From positions 1 through 13,912 of the forward strand of contig JAHEMX010000038.1 of assembly GCA_024643445.1 (NCBI GenBank): a stretch of 13,912 nucleotides of DNA, written 5' to 3'. A program made the position numbers and the translations under genes. The notes under the pieces are model-generated. The model saw only the letters and a program-made list of their open reading frames with translations, was not told where the DNA came from and ran no database searches. This document shows, piece after piece, positions 7,254-13,793 of the stretch. Position 1 is the first letter of the stretch, and every line of letters starts with the position of its first letter. The DNA is from Desulfobulbaceae bacterium. Lineage in GTDB: Bacteria; Desulfobacterota; Desulfobulbia; Desulfobulbales; Desulfocapsaceae.

Positions 7254-8267
7254 TCAGGAAAAAAATGTCCGCATCAGGCCGATCATGCGCTCAACCCCAT
7301 CCCGGTCAATATCAAGGTGGGTAACCAGGCGAATCCTCCGGCCCGCCGGGATCAGCACATTATCCTTGGCCAGGCTGGACTGCAGGGAATCTGCCGCCTC
7401 CGGCGGCAGGGTCACAAAGACCATATTCGTCTGGGCCGGGACATAGTCAACCGTCAGTGTCTCGATCGAGCTGAGTCCTTCGGCAAGCACCCGTGCGTTA
7501 TCATGGTCCTGCTGCAGCCGTTCCCTGTTATGTTCCAGGGCGAAAATGCCGGCTGCCGCAATAATACCAGCCTGGCGCATGCCGCCCCCAAGCATTTTAC
7601 GCCAGCGACGGGCCGCATTGATTGTCCGGCTGTCCGCGCAGAGCACCGAGCCGACCGGGGCGCCAAGTCCCTTGGAAAGACAGACGGAGACAGAATCGGC
7701 AAATCCTGCTATGTCGGCAGCATCTACCCCGGTTTTGACAGCGGCGTTGAAGATACGGGCCCCGTCCAGGTGTATCTTCAGCCCCTGTTTCTTCGCCAGC
7801 GCCTGGGCCCGCGAAAGATATTCCAGCGGCAGAGCCATGCCATTGTGGGTGTTTTCCAGACAGAGCAGTCTGGTCCGGGCGAAATGATAATCGTCGGGCT
7901 TGACTGCCCGCTCCACTTTTTCAAGATCAAAGGTTCCGTCCGCTTCAAGATCAAGGGGCTGGGGCTGGATAGAGCCGAGAACGGCACCCCCGCCCGCCTC
8001 ATACTTGTAGGTGTGGGCCAGCTGGCCGACAATATACTCATCGCCGCGCTGACAGTGGGACAAGAGCGCCAGCAGGTTGGTCTGCGTGCCGCTCGAGGCG
8101 TACAGGGCCGCCTCCTTGCCAAGCAGAGCCGCAGCATATTCCTCGAGCCGGTTGACGGTGGGATCCTCCCCGTAAACATCATCTCCCACCTCTGCTCCGG
8201 CCATCGCCTCGCGCATCGCCTTACCCGGTTTTGTCACCGTATCACTTCTGAAATCAATGTAGTGCAT
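7254..8267 (-). CDS. ltaE: Low-specificity L-threonine aldolase
   Basis: This PLP enzyme cleaves L-threonine or L-allo-threonine to glycine and acetaldehyde in the cytosol. The 337-residue product begins MHYIDFRSDTVTKPG, the standard family N-terminus. It has GDDVYGEDPTVNRLE at 28-42, SSGTQTN at 58-64, H85 (cofactor-stacking position), ENTHNGMALP at 138-147, HLDGAR at 166-171, and LSKGLGAPVGS with the Schiff-base lysine K199. The start at 8267 is preferred over an upstream in-frame codon at 8303 because GGAG lies 5 nt before it and the family starts there. It overlaps the end of the cation-efflux gene by 14 bp, so the two are probably one transcript. Beta-eliminating lyases of the same fold (e.g. 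phenylserine aldolase) are a minor alternative. Confidence 0.9.
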   Translation of the reverse strand: MHYIDFRSDTVTKPGKAMREAMAGAEVGDDVYGEDPTVNRLEEYAAALLGKEAALYASSGTQTNLLALLSHCQRGDEYIVGQLAHTYKYEAGGGAVLGSIQPQPLDLEADGTFDLEKVERAVKPDDYHFARTRLLCLENTHNGMALPLEYLSRAQALAKKQGLKIHLDGARIFNAAVKTGVDAADIAGFADSVSVCLSKGLGAPVGSVLCADSRTINAARRWRKMLGGGMRQAGIIAAAGIFALEHNRERLQQDHDNARVLAEGLSSIETLTVDYVPAQTNMVFVTLPPEAADSLQSSLAKDNVLIPAGRRIRLVTHLDIDRDGVERMIGLMRTFFS

Positions 8268-9210
8268 ATTCACTCCGTGGCTCCATATGTATTGTCGCTT
8301 CAATATCGAGCTGATCGCGCAGCTCTTTTTCTATTCGGTGCGCCCGGTCATGGGCATCTTTCAGGCTCAAGCCCGCGTCAATGAAGATATGAAAGGTCAA
8401 CTCGATATGATCACCGTAACGATGCAGGTGAAAATGATGGGGCTGGACATCCAGTTTAAGTGCATCGATCACTCCCTCGACGCTCTGCAGCAGCTCACGG
8501 TCCGGCGTCTCACCGATCAACCGGTTGATCGAATCCCTGAGAATCTCATAGGAGGCGTAGAAAATCATCAGTGCCACCAGCAGACCAAGCACCCCGTCGA
8601 CCCACCAGAAGATGCTGCCGCAGAGAATACCGATAAGAACGACGACCGATGAAAGTGCATCGGTACGGTGATGCCAGCCATCCGCCTTCAGTATGGTGTT
8701 TCTGGTTCGGCGGGCAGCCCAGAAGGCATACTGCGCCATAACCTCCTTGCTGACAATCGAGACGATAGTGATGATGACGGCAAGCATCCCGTAATGCACC
8801 GATTCGCCGCTTTTCAGCTGTTCGACGGCCTTGATGATAAACTCGAAACCGATCATCAGCAGCAGGACACCGATAATGACCGAAGAGACAAGATCGGTGC
8901 GTCCATGCCCGAACGGGTGTTCGTCATCGGCTGGTTTCCGGCTCATCCAGGCGCTGACAATGACAATCCCGGAGCTGATCGAGTCGGTCATGGTATGCCA
9001 GGCATCCGCGGTCAGCGCAACAGAGCCGGTAATCAGTCCGACCCAGAGCTTGAGAGCAAAAAGCACACTATTGCCGCACACCGATACCCAGCCTTCGATG
9101 AGCACCAGGTTGCGTTTTGTTTTGACGCTCTTCTGCGTTATCTCTTCCAGAACTTTTCTCCCGCTCTCTATAGTGTATGTCGTATGACGGCAAACCGTTC
9201 CGGCTACCAT
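8254..9210 (-). CDS. Cation diffusion facilitator (CDF) family metal exporter
   Basis: This is an inner-membrane proton-coupled exporter of divalent metals, probably Zn2+. The transport site is visible as H87-x3-D91 (ADAWHTMTD) and H195-x3-D199 (WHHRTD), numbered from a possible TTG start at 9255. This His/Asp-His/Asp set is the pattern of zinc-preferring CDFs such as ZitB, unlike the Asp/Asp-His/Asp set of FieF. A second site, D110-x2-H113-x3-H117 (DDEHPFGHGR), resembles FieF site B. Six hydrophobic helices are followed by a roughly 80-residue cytoplasmic domain. The start is uncertain: the TTG at 9255 would give 333 residues, while the ATG at 9210, used here, gives 318. Neither has a clear Shine-Dalgarno. 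The 3' end overlaps the threonine aldolase start. Confidence 0.9.
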   Translation of the reverse strand: MVAGTVCRHTTYTIESGRKVLEEITQKSVKTKRNLVLIEGWVSVCGNSVLFALKLWVGLITGSVALTADAWHTMTDSISSGIVIVSAWMSRKPADDEHPFGHGRTDLVSSVIIGVLLLMIGFEFIIKAVEQLKSGESVHYGMLAVIITIVSIVSKEVMAQYAFWAARRTRNTILKADGWHHRTDALSSVVVLIGILCGSIFWWVDGVLGLLVALMIFYASYEILRDSINRLIGETPDRELLQSVEGVIDALKLDVQPHHFHLHRYGDHIELTFHIFIDAGLSLKDAHDRAHRIEKELRDQLDIEATIHMEPRSEYALH

Positions 9211-9260
9211 TTCATGAATTTGCTGTTTCGTCGAGATAAAAAAGAATTTCCCCAATGAAA

Positions 9261-9294
9261 CAAGGCAGTGCAGGGTGAACAGAAGTTCGCCTTG
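9261..9294 (-). terminator. Imperfect hairpin between the HD-GYP and CDF genes
   Basis: CAAGGC (9261-9266) pairs with GCCTTG (9289-9294), and GAAC (9277-9280) pairs with GTTC (9285-9288) inside it, leaving a one-sided 10-nt bulge. On the minus strand it is followed by a short TTT. It is correctly placed, about 80 bp after the HD-GYP stop, but is a weak terminator candidate. Confidence 0.25.
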
Positions 9295-9373
9295 CCGTTC
9301 GGAGATCGTTCAGCTCCAGACGAGGGCGGGCGGCACCAGCCGGCATCCTTGCAGAAAAGGGCAGGGGAAGTTT

Positions 9374-11521
9374 TCAGGCTGAAGAGAAGTTGTACTCGTA
9401 GACAGGAGGCGACAGATCGACCATCCCGCCGGCGAACGCTTTCGTAAAAGCCGAGACAACGGCCGGATCGAAGTGGGAACCCGATTGCTCAACAATAAAA
9501 TCCCTCACTTTCTTCTGGTTCCACGACTGGCGGTAGGGCCGGGCTGAGCTGAGGGCATCAAATACATCGGCAACGGCGGTGATGCGGCCATGCAGAGAGA
9601 TCTCTTCACCGGTCAGTCCACGGGGGTAACCTTTACCGTCAAACCGTTCATGGTGCTCAAGGATGATATGCATGATATCACGGTGAACCGACACCGGTTC
9701 GATAATCGTTGCACCTATCTGCGGATGTTTCTTGATCTCCCAGTATTCCTGATCATCCAGCCGTGCGGCCTTGTCGAGTATGGCTATCGGGGTGCCGATC
9801 TTGCCGATATCGTGCAGCAGTCCGCCCCGGTGCACCAGGGCGATATCCTTGCCGCCAAGGCCCATTGCCGTGGCAATCTGAGTGGCATATCCCGCTACCC
9901 GCTCTGAATGGCCCGAGGTCCATTTTGATTTGGCATCAACCGTTCGCGCCAGAGCTTCAATGGTACCCGTCGCCAGGTTTTCAAGATTCTTGACCAGGCC
10001 GGCGTTGGACAGGGCGATGGCAACCTGGTCGGCAAGCTGCCGCAGCTGCTTGAGCTCCCCATTGTCATAGAGCCGCTCCCCCCGGTAACCGAGGATCAGC
10101 AGCCCGATGTTATCGTTGTCATTTTTCAGCGGCACCGACAGGATCGTCTGATGCTGCTCCGATGACAGCGACGGGATGCTTGCCGCCTGCCGCTCTTCCG
10201 CCTGCCAGAAATGGGGTTCCGGCTTCAGGAAGAGCGCTTGCTGCCGCTCCCGGTTTATCATGAAGTTCTCCGTCTCCGGACTGGTCATCCTGTCCGTATG
10301 GGCATAACCACTGTAATCACCGCTGTTCTTCTCAAGAAAACTGCCCATGACAATGGTGTCGCAGTGAAAGAAGTCGCGGATCATCGGCAGCGTCGTATTG
10401 ATCATTTCAGACAGGCTCAGGGATGAGAGAATGGCGCGATCGATAACATCGATGGTCTCCAGGGCACTGAACTGTTTCTGCAACTCGCGGGACATGCTGT
10501 TGAAGGAGCCGGCCAACTCCTCGAACTCATCGCCGCTGTTGACGACAACCTCCGTGGTGAAATCCTTGCGTGCAATCTGCTCGGTCCGACTCTTCAGCGC
10601 CTTCAGGGGTTCCAGCCTCCGGCGAATAAAAAACATGGTCAGCAGCAGCACAACCAGCAGTCCAAGCATAACCACCATTATCAGGTTCCGCTGAAACGTG
10701 CCCAGCGAGGCCAGGATATACGCTTCAGGTTCGCTCAGAACAATGGTCCAGATATCCCCATCAAATTTAGACGGCAAAAACAATTGCCAGGCTCCGGCGA
10801 GATACCGGTTCCCATCATGCTGGAATTCAAATCGTCGGAAATTGGGATCTTTCGACTGCTCCCAATAGAAATTGATGGTCTTACCCGGTGATATGTCTGT
10901 GGCAAACAGCCCTTTGCCACTCTCATCATAAACGGCAAGGTTGGTCTGCTCAGGCAGAAGCGGTGAGTCTCCATACCCCCACAGGTAAGCGAGATTAACC
11001 TCCCCGACGACATAGCCCCTGCTCCCGTGCGGTAACTGCACCGGGTAGGCCTGAAAAATGCGGTCCGGTCCCGCGGCAACCTGCTCTGTAAATACGTTCG
11101 CCGGCCTGAGATCACTTCGGTAACCATCCCGAATGGTGAAATAATCTAACGGCCGGGGTTCACCCATTATGGTGATGACCGGAGCGTTATCGGTAACAAG
11201 GGAGAGACCCTCGAACACCTCCAGTGTCTCAGGGGCGAAGATTCCTTCGACAGTACCCGTAGCATCAACACCGCCTTGATCGAATTCCCCGGCAATGAAC
11301 GAGAGATGGTCCCGTACCCGGACCATACGATCAAGAAGAGAGAGTCCGTAGGATTTCGTTTCACCGGATAATTTATCAATACTGCGTTCGAGCATTTCCG
11401 AACTGACTCGATGGTAGGACAGGTAGAGCAGTAAAAGGGTGGGCAGAAAGGCACAGCCTAAAAATATCAGGGCAAAACGTCGGGCGAGTTTGCTTTGGCT
11501 GATTGCTGTAAGCGGATTCAT
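9374..11521 (-). CDS. Membrane sensor with HAMP, GAF and HD-GYP domains (predicted c-di-GMP phosphodiesterase)
   Basis: This 715-residue inner-membrane signalling protein has a membrane helix at about 16-34 and a periplasmic sensor region at about 35-278, probably Cache-like though I cannot assign the family firmly. A second helix at 279-299 is followed by HAMP at about 299-351, GAF at about 355-510 and HD-GYP at about 515-700. The catalytic signature is complete: H538 (GHSERV), H570-D571 with GKIG at 573-576, H599 (HPQIG), H623-H624, and HHERFDGKGYP at 623-633. HD-GYP proteins of this type hydrolyse c-di-GMP; some act on cGAMP. An AGGAG lies 6 nt before the ATG at 11521. It starts 12 bp after the pseudopilin gene, which points to one operon. 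The ligand of the sensor region cannot be read from sequence. Confidence 0.92.
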   Translation of the reverse strand: MNPLTAISQSKLARRFALIFLGCAFLPTLLLLYLSYHRVSSEMLERSIDKLSGETKSYGLSLLDRMVRVRDHLSFIAGEFDQGGVDATGTVEGIFAPETLEVFEGLSLVTDNAPVITIMGEPRPLDYFTIRDGYRSDLRPANVFTEQVAAGPDRIFQAYPVQLPHGSRGYVVGEVNLAYLWGYGDSPLLPEQTNLAVYDESGKGLFATDISPGKTINFYWEQSKDPNFRRFEFQHDGNRYLAGAWQLFLPSKFDGDIWTIVLSEPEAYILASLGTFQRNLIMVVMLGLLVVLLLTMFFIRRRLEPLKALKSRTEQIARKDFTTEVVVNSGDEFEELAGSFNSMSRELQKQFSALETIDVIDRAILSSLSLSEMINTTLPMIRDFFHCDTIVMGSFLEKNSGDYSGYAHTDRMTSPETENFMINRERQQALFLKPEPHFWQAEERQAASIPSLSSEQHQTILSVPLKNDNDNIGLLILGYRGERLYDNGELKQLRQLADQVAIALSNAGLVKNLENLATGTIEALARTVDAKSKWTSGHSERVAGYATQIATAMGLGGKDIALVHRGGLLHDIGKIGTPIAILDKAARLDDQEYWEIKKHPQIGATIIEPVSVHRDIMHIILEHHERFDGKGYPRGLTGEEISLHGRITAVADVFDALSSARPYRQSWNQKKVRDFIVEQSGSHFDPAVVSAFTKAFAGGMVDLSPPVYEYNFSSA

Positions 11522-11533
11522 GTTCTCCTGTGG

Positions 11534-12037
11534 TTAGTAGTCAGCTCCATAACCATAAAAGCGGCCGTTGTTCGCCCGGATAACATCATCATCGCATGCT
11601 TTTTTTTGAATATTGGTATTGGTAACACCATCTTTGCCTAAACTGAGCAGATCATAATCGGTGTTGATGGGGTGCTCGTTTTTATACTTGCGCAACGTCT
11701 TTTTTGCAGCGGTATCAAAAGGATTGTAAATGAAGGGCCGCCCCCAGTGATCGCGAACATCATCAAGTTCCGCTTCAGCAAGGGTAGAAGGATAGTGATC
11801 CTTCTCCATTTTATAGAGATTAATCTTCCCGGAGAGTTCCCTCAATGTTTTGATCGTTTCATCGAATATCGCTTTCTCCCTCATGGACAGAAAGTTGGGG
11901 ACGGCGATGGCGCTCAGAACGCAAACGATAGCCAGGGCAATGACGATCTCAATAAGGGTAAACCCCAGCATCTTGCCGGCCTGCTGCCGGCGGTAAGAGA
12001 GTCCCCGAAGCCACTGTCCTGCTATCCCATGCGACAC
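11534..12037 (-). CDS. GspG-like type II secretion/type IV pilin-like pseudopilin
   Basis: This is a prepilin-type protein of about 167 residues. It has a charged leader, then the prepilin peptidase site G/F in GKMLG-FTLIEIVIALAIV with Glu at +5 of the mature chain, followed by a hydrophobic helix ending AIAVPNFL. The C-terminal part has WGRPFIYNPF, YDLLSLGKDG and an acidic CDDDVIRANNG motif. These resemble the GspG WGNPY...YDL.S.G.DG architecture with its calcium-binding acidic loop. The start is a GTG: one at 12037 has AAGG 7 nt upstream, while the GTG at 12043 lies too close to it. No other secretion or pilus gene is in view. Its only partner is the HD-GYP gene, so a role as an assembled minor pilin or sensor-linked pseudopilin is inference. 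Confidence 0.85.
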   Translation of the reverse strand: MSHGIAGQWLRGLSYRRQQAGKMLGFTLIEIVIALAIVCVLSAIAVPNFLSMREKAIFDETIKTLRELSGKINLYKMEKDHYPSTLAEAELDDVRDHWGRPFIYNPFDTAAKKTLRKYKNEHPINTDYDLLSLGKDGVTNTNIQKKACDDDVIRANNGRFYGYGADY

Positions 12038-12069
12038 TGTCACACCTTATCAGCCCTGTAATAAATGAG

Positions 12070-12088
12070 CCCCCCGCCCCGCCCCGCG
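12070..12088 (-). promoter_or_regulatory. G-tract cluster in the leader of the pseudopilin/HD-GYP transcript
   Basis: Read on the minus strand this is GCGGGGCGGGGCGGGGGG, three G-tracts of 4, 4 and 6 separated by single C. It would lie about 25-40 nt into the mRNA and about 33 nt before the start codon. A two-tetrad quadruplex is possible. It is an observed composition feature; any function is unproven. Confidence 0.4.
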
Positions 12089-12116
12089 CAGGAAGAACCA
12101 CGCATCCGCTCCTTTA

Positions 12117-12144
12117 AGTATATTGAAATGGCGCATATTATCAA
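12117..12144 (-). promoter_or_regulatory. Sigma70-type promoter for the pseudopilin/HD-GYP operon
   Basis: TTGATA (-35, 12139-12144), a 16-bp spacer and TATACT (-10, 12117-12122) on the minus strand, with five of six matches in each box. The predicted start near 12110 gives a leader of about 70 nt. It lies in the gap between the lipoprotein stop and the pseudopilin start, exactly where a promoter is expected. Confidence 0.6.
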
Positions 12145-12160
12145 GGACAATATAGAAACA

Positions 12161-12191
12161 ACGGCCTTTACCGGATGGCAATTGAGGCCGT
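12161..12191 (-). terminator. Hairpin after the small lipoprotein gene
   Basis: ACGGCCT (12161-12167) and AGGCCGT (12185-12191) form a perfect 7-bp stem with a 17-nt loop. On the minus strand it is followed by TGTTTCT, a modest T-rich tail. It lies about 70 bp after the lipoprotein stop and just upstream of the next promoter, a sensible place for a terminator. Confidence 0.4.
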
Positions 12192-12262
12192 GTTCCTGTT
12201 GCACCGGAGGCAAGAGGGCCCGCCGCATAATCAGGCCATTCATTCGAAGCCGAGGCCTGCGC

Positions 12263-12478
12263 TCAGTACTGGCTCCACAGGGTATAGCCCTTTTCTTCGA
12301 AGTCCTTGATGCAGGCCTTGTACTTCTCATACGATTCGACGGTGCGCAGCTTGTCAACGGTACACTCCTTCATTTCCCCGGTTTTCCGGTCCATCAGCAG
12401 GGTGCGGGAATGTTCCTCGGTAAATGACGCGCATCCCGCGGCAAGCAGCGCGAGGAGCAGCCAGATCATTCTGGGCAT
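12263..12478 (-). CDS. Small predicted lipoprotein, function unknown
   Basis: This 71-residue protein has a short signal peptide (PRMIWLLLALLAAGC) ending in a lipobox, LAAG-C16, so it should be lipidated and held in the inner or outer membrane. The mature part is only about 55 residues, hydrophilic and charged. It has two further cysteines, C39 and C56, that could form a disulfide in the periplasm, and ends TLWSQY. I do not recognise a family. A GAGG lies 8 nt before the ATG at 12478, and an excellent promoter precedes it, so it is very likely a real expressed gene. It appears to be transcribed alone. Confidence 0.8.
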   Translation of the reverse strand: MPRMIWLLLALLAAGCASFTEEHSRTLLMDRKTGEMKECTVDKLRTVESYEKYKACIKDFEEKGYTLWSQY

Positions 12479-12537
12479 GACGATAACCTCGGTAAGGGGT
12501 TTGCGGTAAAAACCAGACTGGTATCCTCTCAGCTGCT

Positions 12538-12565
12538 GTTATAGAATGTTACGAAAACCTGTCAA
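12538..12565 (-). promoter_or_regulatory. Strong sigma70-type promoter for the small lipoprotein
   Basis: A perfect TTGACA (-35, 12560-12565), a 16-bp spacer and TATAAC (-10, 12538-12543) on the minus strand. The start would be near 12531, giving a leader of about 53 nt before the lipoprotein ATG. This is the best promoter match I saw in the window. Confidence 0.65.
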
Positions 12566-12647
12566 CCATTTTCAGTCGGCCGCCAATGCCAAAGCCCCCC
12601 TTCGCCGCCACTTCTCAGCAAACGGTTCCGAGGCAAAAAGACGGGAT

Positions 12648-12700
12648 AAAAAACGAGGCGCCAAAGCGGCCGGCAAGACAAGGGAACGTTTCGCTGCCGG
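12648..12700 (-). terminator. Possible terminator after the DsrE-like gene
   Basis: CCGGCA (12670-12675) and TGCCGG (12695-12700) make a 6-bp stem with a 19-nt loop directly after the DsrE-like stop. A run of six T on the minus strand (12653-12648) follows 16 nt after the stem. The gap between stem and T-run makes it a weak intrinsic terminator. Confidence 0.3.
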
Positions 12701-12703
12701 GTA

Positions 12704-13204
12704 TCAGTTCATTGGGATAACCGCATACCCCTTGCTCTGGTAACCGATGAGCGAGACAAAGCCATTCTGTACCACTGTCACTTCAGGGAGGAAATCGGTA
12801 GCGGCAATATCCTGCTGCGCGGCGGCGATACTGCACTGCTCGACCGTGACATCGCGTGCGGCAAACTTTTGCACCCACTCGGCTATTTTTTCTTTGACAG
12901 CGATTTCCTCATCAAGGACGTAATGTTTGCCCGCGGTTATATACCGGCTTGCGCCGGCGCGGAAACCGATGACGGCCTTAACGGCAAGTCCATTCTGCTC
13001 AAGCTGCCTCAGCGTCTGCTCGACAAGATCCATACGCTGCAGAAGCCCATCCGGCTTGCCGGCGCTGACATCGAAATAGACCTTGACCTCGGTCAGACCC
13101 TGCAGGGCGCTGCTGTTGTCATACCCGCTGCCGGCAAAGGCCGGCGCAGTCCAAAACATCAGGATGATGCACCATCTCATTATCAGTAAAAACAAGCCTT
13201 TCAT
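12704..13204 (-). CDS. Exported DsrE-family-like protein
   Basis: This 166-residue protein has a signal peptide of about 24 residues (hydrophobic core followed by APAFA, cleavage before G25), so it is periplasmic. The mature domain follows the DsrE/DsrF-like pattern: a beta strand VKVYFDV at 40-46, then a long helix LLQRMDLVEQTLRQLEQNG, a strand VKAVIGFRAGA, a single cysteine C124 in VEQCSIAAAQ, and a closing LPEVTVVQNGFVSLIGYQSKGYAVI. Cytoplasmic DsrE relatives act in sulfur transfer through a conserved Cys. Exported single-Cys members have no settled function. AAGGAG lies 8 nt before the ATG. It starts 17 bp after the small exported gene at 13222 and is likely cotranscribed with it. Confidence 0.8.
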   Translation of the reverse strand: MKGLFLLIMRWCIILMFWTAPAFAGSGYDNSSALQGLTEVKVYFDVSAGKPDGLLQRMDLVEQTLRQLEQNGLAVKAVIGFRAGASRYITAGKHYVLDEEIAVKEKIAEWVQKFAARDVTVEQCSIAAAQQDIAATDFLPEVTVVQNGFVSLIGYQSKGYAVIPMN

Positions 13205-13221
13205 GATCGTTGCTCCTTCGT

Positions 13222-13569
13222 TTAACAGCCAAGATCCATCATTTTCTTGATTCTGACTGCCCGGTTTTCACTGCCGGCAGGGGAATACCATACCTTCACC
13301 TGCTGTTTCTTCTCCAACTCGCCGATACGCCCAAACCCTTCCAGGACGGTGTCAGGATCGAGCGTTATCACGATGCGATCGCTTTTCGGCGGGCGGATGG
13401 ATAACTGCATTTTCTCAACAGATACCGAGCTGACAAGCCCCCTGACATAGAGCATATCCTTGGTTGACATTTCCTCAAACTGATCATCGGCTTGAACCGG
13501 AAGCACCGGCCAGCAGGACAACATGATTAAAACGAGAAAACTGCCGATCAAACGTGTCATATTTTTCAT
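13222..13569 (-). CDS. Small exported protein of unknown function
   Basis: Starting at the ATG at 13569 this encodes 115 residues: a signal peptide (MKNMTRLIGSFLVLIM... ending LPVQA, cleavage before DD), then a mature domain of about 85 residues. The domain alternates short beta-type stretches (VRGLVSSVSV, MQLSIRP, RIVITL, QVKVWYS, NRAVRIKKM) and ends DLGC. The pattern suggests a small beta-barrel such as an OB-like fold, similar in style to DUF5666-type proteins, but that is only a guess. An in-frame ATG at 13560 has AAGGA 9 nt upstream and may be the true start. Codons upstream of 13569 in the same frame lack coding character. It heads a likely two-gene unit with the DsrE-like gene. Confidence 0.75.
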   Translation of the reverse strand: MKNMTRLIGSFLVLIMLSCWPVLPVQADDQFEEMSTKDMLYVRGLVSSVSVEKMQLSIRPPKSDRIVITLDPDTVLEGFGRIGELEKKQQVKVWYSPAGSENRAVRIKKMMDLGC

Positions 13570-13598
13570 TCCTTCATCTTCCCCTCTGCTTTGCTTCT

Positions 13599-13611
13599 GC
13601 CCGAAACGGGC
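13599..13611. repeat. Perfect GC hairpin in the leader of the exported gene pair
   Basis: GCCCG and CGGGC flank a 3-nt loop, a perfect 5-bp stem. No T-run follows on either strand, so it is not an intrinsic terminator. It lies about 30 nt before the ATG at 13569. Confidence 0.4.
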
Positions 13612-13612
13612 G

Positions 13613-13633
13613 TGATGATTCCGTGAATCTTCA
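13613..13633. promoter_or_regulatory. Near-perfect 21-bp palindrome, candidate operator
   Basis: TGATGATTC-CGT-GAATCTTCA has 9-bp arms with one mismatch around a 3-bp centre. It covers the predicted transcription start and touches the -10 box of the candidate promoter next to it, the usual place for a repressor site. The regulator is unknown. Confidence 0.35.
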
Positions 13634-13661
13634 TGATAAGCATTGGCAGCGTGATTGCCAC
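13633..13661 (-). promoter_or_regulatory. Candidate promoter for the exported gene pair
   Basis: GTGGCA (-35, 13656-13661, four of six), a 17-bp spacer and TATCAT (-10, 13633-13638, five of six) on the minus strand. A start near 13626 leaves a leader of about 57 nt. Confidence 0.35.
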
Positions 13662-13793
13662 TCTGTAGCAGTGCAAAAGAGAGCAAATCGATCCCGGCCA
13701 CCAGGCCATGGAGGAAATGAAGAAAGATGGATGGTGGCGAAGCAAGCCGTCTCAGCCACAGCCGAAACAGTCAGGCTCAATGACGAACCGTGC

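Noticed and set aside
7227..8384. 385-codon plus-strand frame, longer than the gene opposite it
   Set aside because: The minus strand encodes a textbook threonine aldolase with its PLP lysine motif. The plus frame has no recognisable motif.
12070..12260. Possible c-di-GMP (GEMM) riboswitch before the pseudopilin/HD-GYP operon
   Set aside because: The location is suggestive, but I did not find the conserved GEMM core sequences in the leader, and the predicted mRNA leader is only about 70 nt.
12040..12357. 105-codon minus-strand frame overlapping the lipoprotein
   Set aside because: It overlaps the lipoprotein gene in another frame and the pseudopilin promoter region. Its product is rich in Arg and Pro with no motif.
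13646..13661. Possible sigma54 promoter (TGGCA with GG-N10-GC spacing) before the exported gene pair
   Set aside because: Only the GG and GC dinucleotides fit well; the -12 element reads CTGCC rather than TTGCA. The sigma70-like reading of the same bases is as good or better.
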